Below are positions 22,381-33,824 of a DNA stretch of 64,000 nucleotides, in pieces. Source of the stretch: Adiantum capillus-veneris. Taxonomy: Eukaryota; Streptophyta; Polypodiopsida; Polypodiales; Pteridaceae. Position 1 is the stretch's first letter. Every line of letters begins with the position of its first letter. The stretch lies in NCBI GenBank assembly GCA_014529385.2, contig CM043944.1, positions 61,523,248 to 61,587,247 of the forward strand. Reading direction: 5' to 3'. Position numbers and translations under genes: made by a program. Below the pieces are notes generated by a model. The model saw nothing but the letters and a program-made list of their open reading frames with translations. It did no database searches and had not been told where the DNA came from.

Positions 22381-23787
22381 ATAAGTCGGGATCGTCAAGC
22401 CTTATCCTTGGAGAGGGGGGAGGGTGGACCTCTCCCTTTGTCAAAAATTACGGATGGTATGGCAGATTTAAGAGCAGAGGGAGGGGCAGTTGGGAATCAC
22501 CAACTTGGTGCAATCCCTTGAATCTTGATATGAATCCAGCTCCATGTCCCCAATACCTGCTAGCACGCCTTGAGCTCAAGCACCTCATTACAAGACTACC
22601 TAGAGCCTCCCACTCATGTAGGGTTCTACGCTATAATTAGCTCATTCTATATCAACATATTCATAAATAACCAAGAAGCACTACACCAGGTGATACAACC
22701 TCTGTGAAATTCCAAATAGTCTCAATGCATACAAAACCGCATCTGGATGTGTATCAATCCAAAAGACACATCCAAAATCAGTACTTGTATATTAAAACTA
22801 AAGGTAAATCATCTCTTATATAGTATCACAATGTGACATACATATCCACAGATGCAAACTACATAATTCTCAGAGTGTAGGAGTCCAATTGTCAAAGCTA
22901 CTATGTATAGAAATTGTTGTAAGTTTTTGCAAAACATTCAGCATTCAGAATTTTAAAATTATGATATCACAAGCGCATCCAAAATGTCAATAAATTTTAG
23001 GTATAGTCTTAGATCATATAGATCTGAGTTCAAGTTTGAGACATATGCCAAAAGAAACATTTTTTGGCCCAAAAGTGTAGAACAAGCTTACTGTTGCTAA
23101 ACTTGGTGTAATTTTGATCCAAATTTCAAAAAATTGACATTGCCATTGCATCTAAAATATGGGAAGATCTTGCCAAAATGTAAATCTAGACCCTTGGATC
23201 ATATCTATCTGACTATGTATGACAAAGATATGCAAAAATTTGCGTTTCACAGTCGAAAATGAAAAAAACTACTTGTAGAAACTCTTGTTCTTCTTTTGCT
23301 CTACTCTCTATGATGCAAGGTCAAGGTTGTAGTGGCCACTTTCCCTGAACTTTGATCCTAGCTAAAGAGAAAGCGAGTGCAAAAGCTATGTGGTGTGGGC
23401 ATTAGGAGAAATATGGACTTTGCATGGGCCTTGTAAGGAATCTTAATTTTTAGGGATTAAGGCTAATGTTGTGTAGGATTAAGGGGACAAGGGCATTCAA
23501 GAAACTAGTTTTGAGTAGGTTTTTCTAGCCTTTTTTTAAAACACATGTAAGATGTGGACATAAGAGGTCACCTTCTCTCTCTAGATTTTTGAAAGTGAAG
23601 GGAGTAAAGAGGTGTGGCTACATTAGCAAAAATGTGAGCCAAATTTTGACTTTTAAAAAAAATAAAATATTTTTGCTTCTTTTTTACTTAAAACTCCCCC
23701 TCAACATATATATATATATCAAAAATTCATTTTTTGACCTTTTTTAAAACCTACAAACACTAAAAGTGCAATTTTTCAAAAAAAATC
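22381..23787. other. unassigned non-coding stretch
   Basis: No gene recognised. AT-rich, with a short TA run at 23706-23719. The stretch near 23395 has weak inverted similarity to sequence ending near 28985. Confidence 0.4.
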
Positions 23788-24032
23788 TCCCCCCCTCCCA
23801 AAAAAAAAACCTTTATTATCTCTTCCTCCTCTCTTCTTTGTCCCTCTCCTCTCCCTCCCTACCCCTTCTCTCCTCCTCCCCTCTCTCTCCCTCTCCCCAC
23901 TGCCCCCTTCTCTCCTCCCCCTCCCTCCCTGCCCTCTTCTCTCCTCCTCCTCCCCTCTCTCTCCCTCTCCCCCACTGCCCCCTTCTCTCCTCCCATGTTC
24001 CTCCCTCTCCCTCCCCTCTCTCTCTTTTCATC
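23788..24032. repeat. polypyrimidine tract with 70 bp tandem duplication
   Basis: About 240 bp almost purely C and T on the plus strand. Units 23851-23920 and 23921-23995 repeat CTCCCTCCCT...CCCACTGCCCCC with small changes. Encoded Ser/Pro/Leu or Arg/Glu/Gly strings are composition artefacts. Confidence 0.85.
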
Positions 24033-24175
24033 ATTTTCTTCCTCACGCAACAACTGTAGTGGTGCTCACGGACATCACAAATTGTATGCATACATATTTT
24101 CTTGTCCGTGGCGTTTTCACTGAAGACCGCACGTGAGGGTGAGCAGAGGTCATCCCAGGAACATCATACCCATCG

Positions 24176-24457
24176 GTGAGACGAATGTTGATGATTCTTC
24201 AATATTTTGGGAGGGGAGAAGTAGGCTTCTTTGGCTATTTCAATTGGTTGTGTATGGGTGCAGGTACTTCTTTGCATTCGTGGATGCACAAATGTCAAGC
24301 TCTTCAGCTCAAAACAGTGGCATTACAAGAAAGTATTGCATCTTCGATGAGGGAGGTTGAAACTCTCCAACAACAATTACAGGAAAAAGATGTGTACATT
24401 ATGAAGCTTACCAATACCATCACATATTTGAATAAAACACCCCTTTGTGCAAAGTAA
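24176..24457 (+). CDS. hypothetical small protein with C-terminal coiled coil
   Basis: The 93-codon frame ends at TAA. Residues about 45-85 (LKTVALQESIASSMREVETL and onward) form a plausible heptad coiled coil; the N-terminus is hydrophobic and unremarkable. Similar coiled-coil tails occur in plant transposon-encoded proteins, but I cannot name a family. No promoter or splice evidence. It may be a chance or degraded frame. Confidence 0.2.
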   Translation: MRRMLMILQYFGRGEVGFFGYFNWLCMGAGTSLHSWMHKCQALQLKTVALQESIASSMREVETLQQQLQEKDVYIMKLTNTITYLNKTPLCAK

Positions 24458-24460
24458 CAA

Positions 24461-25950
24461 TATATTTCTTACGTTTGGTTGTGTTCTTCTTATCATAGAC
24501 TTTGAAGTCTAAGGTGTTGCCTCTACTTGTTTTTTGTAGTGCTTAGCACAAAGGTTTCTTTTGTGCACAAATAGTGAAAGGCTGTAGGTTAGAGAGGCCA
24601 AGTGTCACCACTTTTCCTCTAAGACAGTCTTTTTCGCTACATCTTGCAGGTAGGTGCTTCAAATCCATGCTTATTAGAGGTGGGTAATCTCATCCTAATG
24701 TATATTTTAGGATTGTTTATTTCCAGTTGGATGGAAATACTTGCAAATTTGTACAACATATACTTAACAAGTGTCTTTATTATACAACTTGCAAATGTTG
24801 AATTCATACATGTTTTTGTTACAAGGTGACCTCTTACTATGCTAGTTGAGTGGAGTTTTTTGTAAGAATGGCTCAAGGAACTGGCATAACCTGAAGCTTT
24901 TATGGTGGCACAAAGCTCTCCTCAGCGGCAATGTGGCTCCCACTACACCAAAAATCATTATGCTAACATGGAGAGATCCCTAGTAGGACAATGCAATAGC
25001 TTTTCATCAGTAGCAACACACCCTTTCCTAACATGAGGGCACTCCTACCAAAGATATTTTTATGTGATAGGTCACCCCATGAGCATACCATGTTATGGAA
25101 TGGATGTACAAGAACTATGACCGCACTACTCCTTGAAAGTTGTTCATGAATGTATGTTTATCAAAGTTAATGAGAAGAAATTTGGACTTTTTTGTTTGTT
25201 GATGTGTAAGAGCACTCTAGGTCTACCATATTTTAGATTGTTTGGTAAGTTAAATAAGATTTGTAGTCATTTAAAGTGTAAATTTGTTTTTGTTTGGTAA
25301 GATTGTACATGAGAAGACATGATAAAGTACAAGAGATCTTGACGGAATAAACCTCAATTAGATTCCTACCATGCACTTGTGAGACCAGGCCTCTCCTTGA
25401 ACCCTTTGATTTCTATCGCTGTGGGAAGTCCAACGGTGGTCTATTTTCAAAATTTTAGCAATAAATTATTTTTAAAGGACATTTTGGTTATTTTAAAGTT
25501 TATACACAGTCTAAGAGTTCATTCTGATTTTTTTTCTTCAGTATCAATTTTTGACCGAGGGCACTCCTTGGAAGCCACTTTTGAAGGTGTTAGGACGAGA
25601 TTTTGAGAAAGTTGTGTATGTAGGAAATACAGTCCTTAACACAATAAAAAACATTGGTTCTTTGAGTATTTCCAGATTCCATGGTTTTAATGCTCATTCG
25701 AGCCCGTAGATTAAGAAAAAAGTAAGAAATGTCTGTTTTACATCATCTTTTTAGAAATTGTCAACTTGCACGTTGATTTTCGGAGAATCCGAGCAAGATA
25801 TGACTTTTTTGCATCACATGATAGTCAAAGAGCGCGATGAGATGAACAAATTTATGTGAGACAAGCCCAGACAGATTTGAAGCTTATTGAAGGCTAGAGG
25901 CTCTTGAAAACAACCTAAAAGTCCAACACTAAAAAAAACTTACCACTTGA
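24461..25950. other. unassigned non-coding stretch
   Basis: No gene recognised. CACTACACCAAAAATC at 24951 resembles a CACTA-element terminus, but no matching opposite end was found. Confidence 0.4.
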
Positions 25951-26575
25951 ATCATGGCCATGCATCAAAAATATGTATGTACCTGCCATTTTAAGGCCCT
26001 AGGGACCCTCAACAAGAGGGGCCACAAGGGCGCGAAAAATGGCGATCCAAAATTTAGGGACCAAGATATTTCCAAGAACAGGGGATGGACACAAGGAGGG
26101 GAGGCTTGCTATGAACACATTAAACTGCTCAGTTCTATCTCTTGGCCATGCATAAAAAAAGCCTATACCTGCCATTTTAAGGCCCCAGGGACCCTCAACA
26201 AGAGGGGCCACAAGGGCGCGAAAAATGGCAATCCAAAAAAATTTCGCGTCCTTGTGGCCCCTCTTGTTGAGGGTCCCTTGGGCCTTAAAATGGCAGGTAT
26301 AGGCTTTTTTTATGCATGGCCAAGAGATAGAACTGGGCAGTTTAATGTGTTCATAGCAAACTCCCCCCCCCACTGGCAAATACCTAAACCTTGTATCATG
26401 CTTATCAACCATTTTTTTCTTCCTTGTGTCCATCCCCTGTTCTTGGAAATATCTTGGTCCTTATTTGTCCTTGGATGATCATTTTGCACGCCCTTGTGTC
26501 CTCTTGTTGAAGGTCTCTGGGGATTTAAAATGACAAATAGGGGCTTTGTTTTAATGCATGGCCATGAGATAGAGG
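25951..26575. repeat. nested foldback element with near-perfect 120 bp hairpin
   Basis: The inner arms 26104-26223 and 26242-26361 are inverted copies with about four mismatches around an 18 nt loop. Further out, 26057-26097 pairs with about 26420-26462, and 25951-26050 pairs with about 26463-26575. The outer arms are themselves related to the inner arms (CATTTTAAGGCCC, CCCTCAACAAGAGG, CCACAAGGGCGCG recur). It is non-coding. It could be a foldback transposon containing a second copy of itself, or a small-RNA-producing inverted repeat. Confidence 0.9.
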
Positions 26576-26589
26576 TCTAGTGTTTGATG

Positions 26590-26762
26590 CCTGGAGTATT
26601 CACTATGTAAAATTTTCCTATATCATGTGTGTTCACCACAATGGATTAAAAGCACCCCTTATATGCCTTACCTACACATGTTTCTGTAACTTAACAGGAA
26701 TATAAATTCCCTTCTACTGAACACATGTGCTATGTTACATATACTTTAGTGAAATCCCCAGG
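26590..26762 (+). mobile_element. hAT-type MITE, copy 3
   Basis: Aligned end to end with 22201-22372. The termini CCTGGAGTATTCACTA and (reverse complement) CCTGGGGATTTCACTA keep the inverted repeat. No matching 8 bp flanks (GTTTGATG versus TCAAAGGC). It lies 14 bp from the foldback element, so its flank may have been altered. Confidence 0.7.
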
Positions 26763-29006
26763 TCAAAGGCCTCACAAATTTTGTGCACTAAACATTTAGC
26801 ACTAGAAATCAACCAAACAAGGAGCTAATTTTTACTTCCTTGTGTTCACCTCATGTTCTTGGGAATGTTTTGGTTAAGCCATTTCTTTGGTATTTGAAAC
26901 TACATGTGACCCCTATTGTTATGATATCCAGCCAAAGGTTTCTTGATTAGCATTTTACATAGGAGCGAGTGATACATATCTTCTATGTTAACAATGCATG
27001 TATCTATAATTTATGTTTACACTTTCTCTATCCAAATGAGCTACATAGTAAAAATCAAATCCGCAATTTAACAATTAAGTTCACAAGGTGATAGCTATTG
27101 GTATCATCTTTAGCAATACCAAAGAAATGCTACCAATAGCGAATGAATAGGGATATTTAAGAAGATCTGATACCAAAAACTTGTCAACACTACTCAAAAA
27201 GGTGGAAACTCAATGGCTTTACAATATATGTATGATGAAACACGAATCCATAATAAGTCACCCCTATACATCGACACCTCCATCTCAAGTTGTCATTTCT
27301 CTAAGTTAAGCTTGGCATAGGCATAGTATGGAAACAATAACATGTTGGAAAGCAAGAATTTAGCTTTCTCAACTTGTAAAATGTTGCTAATGATATATAT
27401 TCAAGATCGCCAAATGAGGACATCTTGACAAAGTTTAGCACTCAATGCGACACCATTTAACAAAAAGACATATTTATATTGCATTTATAAAGGAATCCAG
27501 CCTCATAAAAATAATTACAAACGGAGACAATGTTGTTGCTATTAGGCTTCTCTTACAAGTATTTGTCTTCCTCATCTAGAGATTCATCTACACTTGAATA
27601 TTTGATGACACTAGGGAAGATAGTAGTACTATATGGATGGCTTTTCTCATGCCTCCTAGAGAGTACCTATTGGTTCAAGATTTTACAAAAATCCTACTAT
27701 TCTTATCAAAATCTTTTGACATGGTAGTGAAAGGCTCCTCTCACGGAACAAAAATAGGGTGATTTCCATCTCTGCACATTATTGCTTGCTCATGTCCTCT
27801 CAAAACAAGTTTAACTCTGTAAGTAAACAACAGATTATGTGAGCACAAAATTATAAAGTACAAAATGATATCATTCTAATAATCTAATTGACAACTATAC
27901 AAAGAATAAATTATAAGAAAACTCTTTGATGACTCTCCATAGATAACACAACTTACTTGCATTGTGAGACTCAATCACATGCTACACAACTATAGATGGC
28001 GTACCAAAGCCATCAACAAAATAGCATCACCCAATGTTATGAGGTGTGAAGCCTAAACATTGAAAGCCGTAAAGAGGTTAATTCTCTCCAGCATGATAAA
28101 CTTAAAGATGGAGATGATGTTAAGCTTTGAATGTAAGCTACAAGGGTAGTTTTCTCACCATTTTATCTTTATGTTGGAGATGAACCCTTGCAATGCCCAC
28201 GCACTATTCACACCTCCTCTTGTTGTGGTATGCAAGTCATATGAGCTCATGCTTTTTCCACCTTCGAGAGTAGAGGTTTCCATGTAGTGCGAGTGAATGA
28301 AAGTAGAAGAAGTAGAATCTTGTTTCATACTGTAATGGAGGTGAGAGAAGGGAGAGGAGCTAGCTTGGTGTGAAACTATGTGGTGGGCAAGGGAAAGAGA
28401 TGGGGGAGAAGCTTGCTTGGTGCTACAATGGAGATGGGAGAAAGCTAGCAGAGAGATAATGCTGGACTATAGGGGGTGCATGTGGTTGTTGTAGCCATGG
28501 AGAACTTGAAAAAGAGTTTGTAGAGAGAGAGAATCACTTTTTAGCTATAGAATAGGTTTGAAAAGACTTTGGAGGGTGGAAAATGATGTTTTGAAATTTT
28601 TTGGAAATTTTTAATTTTTTGAAAACTTTTAGTGCACGTTTTTTACATTTGGAGGTCAAAAATACTTTTTTGACGATAAAATAGGTTAGAGGACCTTTTA
28701 AAGAGGGAAAACTTGAAATTTGAATTTTTTAGTGTATTTTTAAATCCGGACAAAAAAGTGGGGAAAAAGAGGTCAAAGTGGTCCCCCTCCCCCACCATCC
28801 CTTTCCCCTAGCCACCTCCCTTACCTTTTCTCTAGGTAAGAGGCCATTAAGAGGTATAAAGCTATCTTGTCCCCCTACTTTTTTGAGGGTATAGAGTGTG
28901 TCCACCACCCTCTTCCTATTGGCTGGCCTCTAATTAACCTTAATCCCAAAGGGCCCTTAGAGGGTTCATATTTTTCCTAATGGTGCACGTGTGGTGCGTT
29001 AAGAGT

Positions 29007-29009
<3 letters not shown>
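26763..29009. other. unassigned non-coding stretch
   Basis: AT-rich, with no frame over 65 codons and no recognised motif. Confidence 0.45.

Positions 29010-29042
<33 letters not shown>
29010..29042. repeat. (GT)n microsatellite
   Basis: Perfect GT dinucleotide run. Confidence 0.95.
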
Positions 29043-29044
<2 letters not shown>

Positions 29045-29424
29045 TACTCATTACAAAATCAGTGAGACCCTTTATTCTTTTATGTAGAAATAATAAGGTC
29101 AATCGCCAATGAATTCAATGGGTGCTCTGATACCAAACATCTGGCCTGAGGCAAAGCACATGCTGCCTTTACCCCAACAAGCACTACAAAAATGTGAAGG
29201 GTTTCCACTCTCTTGTCTTGTGTTAATGTGGGATGATCGAAACAAGTGTAACATAGCATGTGTACATAAACATTTGTATCATAAATTGGCCATGTAGGTT
29301 TACATTTCGATAGGCGAAGCCTCTTGTTTAAAGAGTTTGTTCAATCCACTCTTGATTTATTAGGTGGAATCTTCTTCAGATTCCAATGTTGCATATGTAG
29401 GAAAAACTAACAAACCCTGCTATC

Positions 29425-29505
29425 TTGTGTGAATTAAACTCGGACCCCTCTTGAGCAGAAGAGAGGCATTGTGAGGTAAACCACTCCACCGCATAGCTAG
29501 TGATG
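29425..29505 (-). repeat. tRNA-like head of a SINE candidate (minus strand)
   Basis: The minus strand shows TAGCTATGCGGTGGAGTGGTTTA (A-box-like, plus 29477-29499) and then CCGAGTTTAATTCAC (B-box-like, plus 29429-29443). The B box is imperfect. Confidence 0.35.
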
Positions 29506-29560
29506 ACTCCACAATCCTCCTTTTCTATAGTAAGTATAATGGGGGAAGGGATTCCGGCTC

Positions 29561-29634
29561 CCCCCCCCCCCCCCGACACGTGGCCAAAGGAGAATGCTCT
29601 GGGAAGTGTTCCCTGCACCAACCTGCAAACTGCG

Positions 29635-29688
<54 letters not shown>

Positions 29689-29808
29689 GCATGCTCCGGC
29701 GATTGTGCGATACAGAAAACAGCTAGACTGTCTTTAGCTTTTCCTTCCGGCGAGTGTTCTCTGTAGCTCGGCGCTCGATGTTGAGAGAGAGAGAGAGAGA
29801 GAGAGAGG
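29561..29808. repeat. cluster of C-run, (GC)n and two (GA)n tracts
   Basis: A C run near 29561-29574, alternating GC at 29632-29650 leading directly into GA to 29682, and another GA tract at 29783-29808. A GC alternation of this length can adopt Z-DNA. Confidence 0.9.
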
Positions 29809-30150
29809 CTTTCGGTATTCGGCGCCATGTGGATCATTGCTCACGGTGTCTGACCGGCGGCTGTCCACTGTCCACTACACGGGCAGTCGACCCAATCAGA
29901 AAAGGCTGAGAGAGAGACTCTGCGCTAATTCTCTACTGCGTGTACTCTCTAAGCATGTTGCGGTTCGTCTGAAGAGCGTCTGCCTAAGCATATTACTGAT
30001 GGCTGTCCGAGAGAGAGAGAGAGAGGACTCGACAGAATGTAGCCATGGCTCGCCAGAGCTTTCGATTGATGAATTGTATGGGAAAGCTCTCAATGATGAA
30101 AAGAGGCCTAGCGCGTCGAGACGAGGGCTGTAAACCTAGCTATAAGAAGA

Positions 30151-30538
30151 ATGGAGGAGTTGGGTCCACACAAGACGGTAACAATGCATTTTGTTGAAGA
30201 AGAAGCAGGGCAGGATCTGCCCACTCAATTCGATGCAGACATCGCCCTCGCCAAAGCTCTTCAAGAACAGGAGGACTGTCACTTGCAAGATGTCTCCCTC
30301 AATCGTGATGCCTTCAGTGGTTGGGCATGAAGCACTGGCCAGATCTTTGGAAGATTCCGATGATTCAGGGAAGCTAATGATTATGTTGTCCCTCCAAGAA
30401 CATCCGCAGACAGCACCACAGATTGTCAGAGATGTTAGACAGGATGGTGTTGATCCGGATGCAATGTCATATGAGGATCTAATGGGTCTTACAAAAGCGT
30501 TGGGTGCCCAAAATAAGGGCCTTCTTCCTAGTAATTAA
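30151..30538 (+). pseudogene. fragment of a BIG BROTHER-like RING E3 ubiquitin ligase gene
   Basis: An ATG at 30151 opens a frame with FVEEEAGQDL and DADIALAKALQEQEDCHLQD, a ubiquitin-interacting-like helix seen near the start of these proteins. After a frame change near 30300-30325 a second frame reads LARSLEDSDDSG and then DGVDPDAMSYEDLMGLTKAL followed by GAQNKGLL. This corresponds to the conserved block just upstream of the RING domain in plant BIG BROTHER E3 ligases, which limit organ size. The frame stops at 30536-30538 and no RING Cys/His pattern follows within 1.2 kb. It is either a captured or decayed gene fragment, or the 5' exons of a gene whose RING exon is elsewhere. The flanking (GA)n tracts favour decay. 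Confidence 0.5.
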
Positions 30539-30822
30539 GAAGATGCGTCCTATATGTAACGTTGAGGTGGAGGTCCGGTCACAACTGTACAATAACAATG
30601 AGCAATTCTTGCGTCACCTATTATACAGAGCACAAAGGCCTTTGGAAAGCACACAAATGGAGGCTTGGCTTGGCTTCGCTTCGTTTTCTGTCCAACTCTT
30701 GAGTTAAAATAGACCTTTCCAAATGTGTGAAGGGAATTGTATTTATATACCATATACAACAAATATACTTGACTTCCAGGTGTAAACTTTTACTACAGTT
30801 AAGTGCAGAATGAATGTGTTTG

Positions 30823-30832
<10 letters not shown>
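30539..30832. other. no gene recognised
   Basis: A short stretch after the E3 ligase fragment; AT-rich at its right end. Confidence 0.4.

Positions 30833-30859
<27 letters not shown>
30833..30859. repeat. (AG)n microsatellite
   Basis: An A run followed by AG repeats. It abuts the left edge of a dispersed repeat at 30885. Confidence 0.95.
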
Positions 30860-30864
<5 letters not shown>

Positions 30865-30884
30865 CACCACTAGGCCCTTTCGTT

Positions 30885-31075
30885 GCAATTTACCAAAATA
30901 CCCCTCTAATTTATGAAAATTTCCAAAATACCCCTCTAATTTAAAAACTTTCCAAAAGACCCCCAATATTTTATCATAAATTCCCAAAATACCCTTGGTC
31001 GTGAGATTAAATTTTTATAAAGATAAAAAAAATTGTAGCTTTTCAAAAGAAGAGTGATTGAACACAAGATATTGA
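30885..31075. repeat. dispersed repeat with CCAAAATACCCCTCTAATTT motif, copy 1
   Basis: A short motif recurs three to four times, followed by a GTGAGATTAAAT...GCTTTTCAA block. A second copy lies at 33825-33985 with the same order of blocks. Confidence 0.65.
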
Positions 31076-31076
31076 T

Positions 31077-31078
<2 letters not shown>

Positions 31079-31115
<37 letters not shown>

Positions 31116-31210
31116 GAACTTACCAAGGTAGCTACATGTCAGCTCTCTACCAACTTACCAAGGTAGCTACAGGTCCACGAGCTCCAAGAGTTTAAGAGTG
31201 GAGCTCCAAG

Positions 31211-31252
<42 letters not shown>
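31079..31252. repeat. (CT)n, duplicated 20-mer and (GA)n cluster
   Basis: CT tract 31079-31113 and GA tract 31214-31252. Between them AACTTACCAAGGTAGCTACA occurs twice (about 31117 and 31150). Confidence 0.9.
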
Positions 31253-31255
<3 letters not shown>

Positions 31256-31259
31256 TGCC

Positions 31260-32808
31260 CTTATCGAGCAGCTAGAGAGAGAGAAAGAGAGGGAGAGGTG
31301 TAACGAAGGTCCAATCTCAGGCCCATGTCACATTAGGGCAGGCAAACTACACTTTCGTGGCATGCACCAATCAACTGCTATGCCGGCGCATCGTCTTGTC
31401 ACACTGGGTCGCTGCCCCTGTTTTCAGAGCTTAGCTGGCTGTCCACATCAGCGGCACACTTTCCTCAAAAGTGTGCCGGCCTACCTTGCTCGACCAACCC
31501 TAACCCACGCTCTGATCTCGCCGTCTGATTGGTTGCGGAGCACCTTTTCCAACTTCATCACCTGCGCTCAGTGTGACACCATTTCAATTCCACTGGCCTC
31601 TGTAAGCGAGACTCCGCTCACACAAGGGCATGGTTGTCAAAGGCCTCCAGCTCACGAAGGACGGGCGACCCAGTTTGACAAGGGCCTCAAGAAACATTCT
31701 TTATTGTAATCATTATCCATTATTGTTATAGGGTTGTCGAGCAGGGAGTCGTCTGGAGCTGAAGATAGTTGTGGCTCTACGCAAGTGTGGTGACATGACG
31801 CGGTGATGTACGCGTATGCAGGGAAGTGGTTTCTCCTCTATAGCTTCCTTTCATTACGTGTGTGACCCTAGCCCTCTACGTTACTGCCTGGATCAAACCC
31901 TAACAGATCTAATGCACACAAGCTCAATCTCTTTGTGGCTTTCCACCCCCCTCGAATTCGCATCAGCAGTAACCAGCTCAGATTTTATACGGGTGCAATC
32001 GAGTCGTCCTTCAATGGTAGCTAATCTTCAGTTGTCCCTACCACCAACATCCTCTCATGACCTTCCTCTTATGTTAGATCCCTCGCCCACCACCTACCAC
32101 AAGCTGATTGGCTTGCCCTTCATCCATCTCACTGGATTGCCTCCATCTCTGGGTAGCCATTCCCTTTTTCTTTTGTTTTTTAGAAGGCATGTCTTTAGAT
32201 ACCCACTAAAAAAACCATGGTTTGAGGATCGCCCCCACGTACTAGCATTTTGAATGGTAAAATTTTCCCATTCAGAGCAAAGAAAACATAAAATACTGCT
32301 TGTACCCTTATAAAAAAGCAAATTAGTTGGGAGAGTATGGAGTGTGCCGAGGGGTTGTGATCATGCAGCCTTGTGTGCTCGCTTGCGGGTTGGGTTCCTT
32401 ACAAGGAGGTTGCATGGGCATGGTTTTAGCTATTTCTATGTACGTTGATGTACAAGATGGAGGGTTGCACAATGTCACCAAGGATCGGCCCTGGGAGGGG
32501 GTCTTTTGGTTGGCGCTTCTCTTTCCTCTCTCCCCTTCTTTCAACAACTACCCTCCTTTTTGGAACTTGAGCTGTAGGCCAATCCCCCACCATTCTCAAA
32601 GAAGAGCTCTCAGCTAGCAACTCAAACCCATTAATTAATGCCTTAGATTTTGACATTCGCCCAAATTTTGGAAAAGGCAAAACACTGGATGTTGCCATCA
32701 TTGCCATGCCTACACGAGACGCCCTTGCCATCGCCATCTCTGTGTTGTGCTTGCCCCCTTCACCATGGCACCCGCTTGTACTGCTCTCATCGAGGCCATT
32801 GTAGCACT

Positions 32809-32812
<4 letters not shown>
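31260..32812. other. GC-richer stretch without a recognised gene
   Basis: Several frames of 70-165 codons exist on both strands (for example 31212-31709 and 31816-32253 plus), but they overlap in competing frames, start inside microsatellites or lack any motif. I see no supportable gene. Confidence 0.45.
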
Positions 32813-32851
<39 letters not shown>

Positions 32852-32915
32852 TGGCCTGCCACTGTTGTGCTATGGGTCTTCGTCCCATCAACTCTAGCAA
32901 GCCATGGAAACAGAG

Positions 32916-32966
<51 letters not shown>
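32813..32966. repeat. two (CT)n microsatellites
   Basis: CT tracts at about 32813-32848 and 32919-32966, 70 bp apart. Overlapping frames encode only SL or RE repeats. Confidence 0.95.
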
Positions 32967-32968
<2 letters not shown>

Positions 32969-32969
32969 A

Positions 32970-33670
32970 AACTTGTTGCACTCATCCATTGCACCGTCGG
33001 ACAACAAAATCTGTAAGGCTCAAAAAGCATCCTTGTGCTAACCCACTCGCTCATGTGAACAAGGCTACACACAGTAGTTCCAACATTTCGGAGGGCGATA
33101 CATTCCCCTTGCCTGACTGATCTAGTGATGTGAGCAAGCTTGGAAAGATTTCCATGTGAGGTTGCCCCCTTCCTCCCGCCATCCTATGGTGCTTTTTCCC
33201 CACCTCCTCCCCTTCTCACCATCACGTACAACAACCCCCTCTCTTCGAAAAGCTCTTTAACCTCTCTTGGGATAGTTTCTTCTTCTTCATTCTCTCTCTC
33301 TTCCCCCTCCACGTGCCATCGGCTTCCCTTTTCGCCTGCCCACGTTTTCTTGAAGAGAAAAGGGGATCTTTCAAGATACCCCTTAAAACACCTCAAAACA
33401 AAAATTGGCCGGGCCTATTGTGAAAAAGTCGTTTTGGCTTCCTACTTGGTGGAAACTTGGACTTGTATGTTGTTATTCTCAGCATTTATGGCTTGTAGTT
33501 TGAAATTCGGTTAGGGATAATCCCATGTAAGTTGGTGATGGATGGTGGCAACTCATGGTTCTTTGTGTCATCGTTGGCTCTATTTGCAGAGAAGTGATGT
33601 AAATTCTTTTTTTTTTCTTTTTATAAGAATCAACCAAGATGCTTTTGTGAAAGTTTGCATAAAAGTGGAA
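32970..33670. other. unassigned stretch
   Basis: Pyrimidine-rich; frames at 33140-33514 (plus) and 33184-33396 (minus) overlap each other and show no domain. Confidence 0.4.
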
Positions 33671-33673
33671 GGG

Positions 33674-33680
33674 TTTTTTT

Positions 33681-33711
<31 letters not shown>

Positions 33712-33713
33712 GG
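33674..33713. repeat. T17-G23 homopolymer junction
   Basis: A run of about 17 T is followed at once by about 23 G. G-quadruplex formation is likely on the plus strand. The length may be affected by sequencing error. Confidence 0.85.
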
Positions 33714-33824
33714 TCCACATGGACATGGCACGTGTACGTTATAACGAGACAAAAAGAGAGATTTTTTTCAAGGGCAAAAACAGTGTGAAAATAAGAAAAA
33801 AACTGATTTTATAAAGGGAAAATT

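Noticed and set aside
22679-24541. CACTA-type element from CACTACACCAGG (22679) to TTTTTTGTAGTG (24541)
   Set aside because: Only the first 7-8 bases pair, the 3 bp flanks differ (AAG and CTT), and no subterminal repeats are seen; also the CACTACACCAAAAATC at 24951 lacks a partner end.
31816-32617. Frames of 75-145 codons in the GC-rich 31.8-32.6 kb stretch as host genes
   Set aside because: Competing frames on both strands, no domain, no start context or splice pattern that singles one out.
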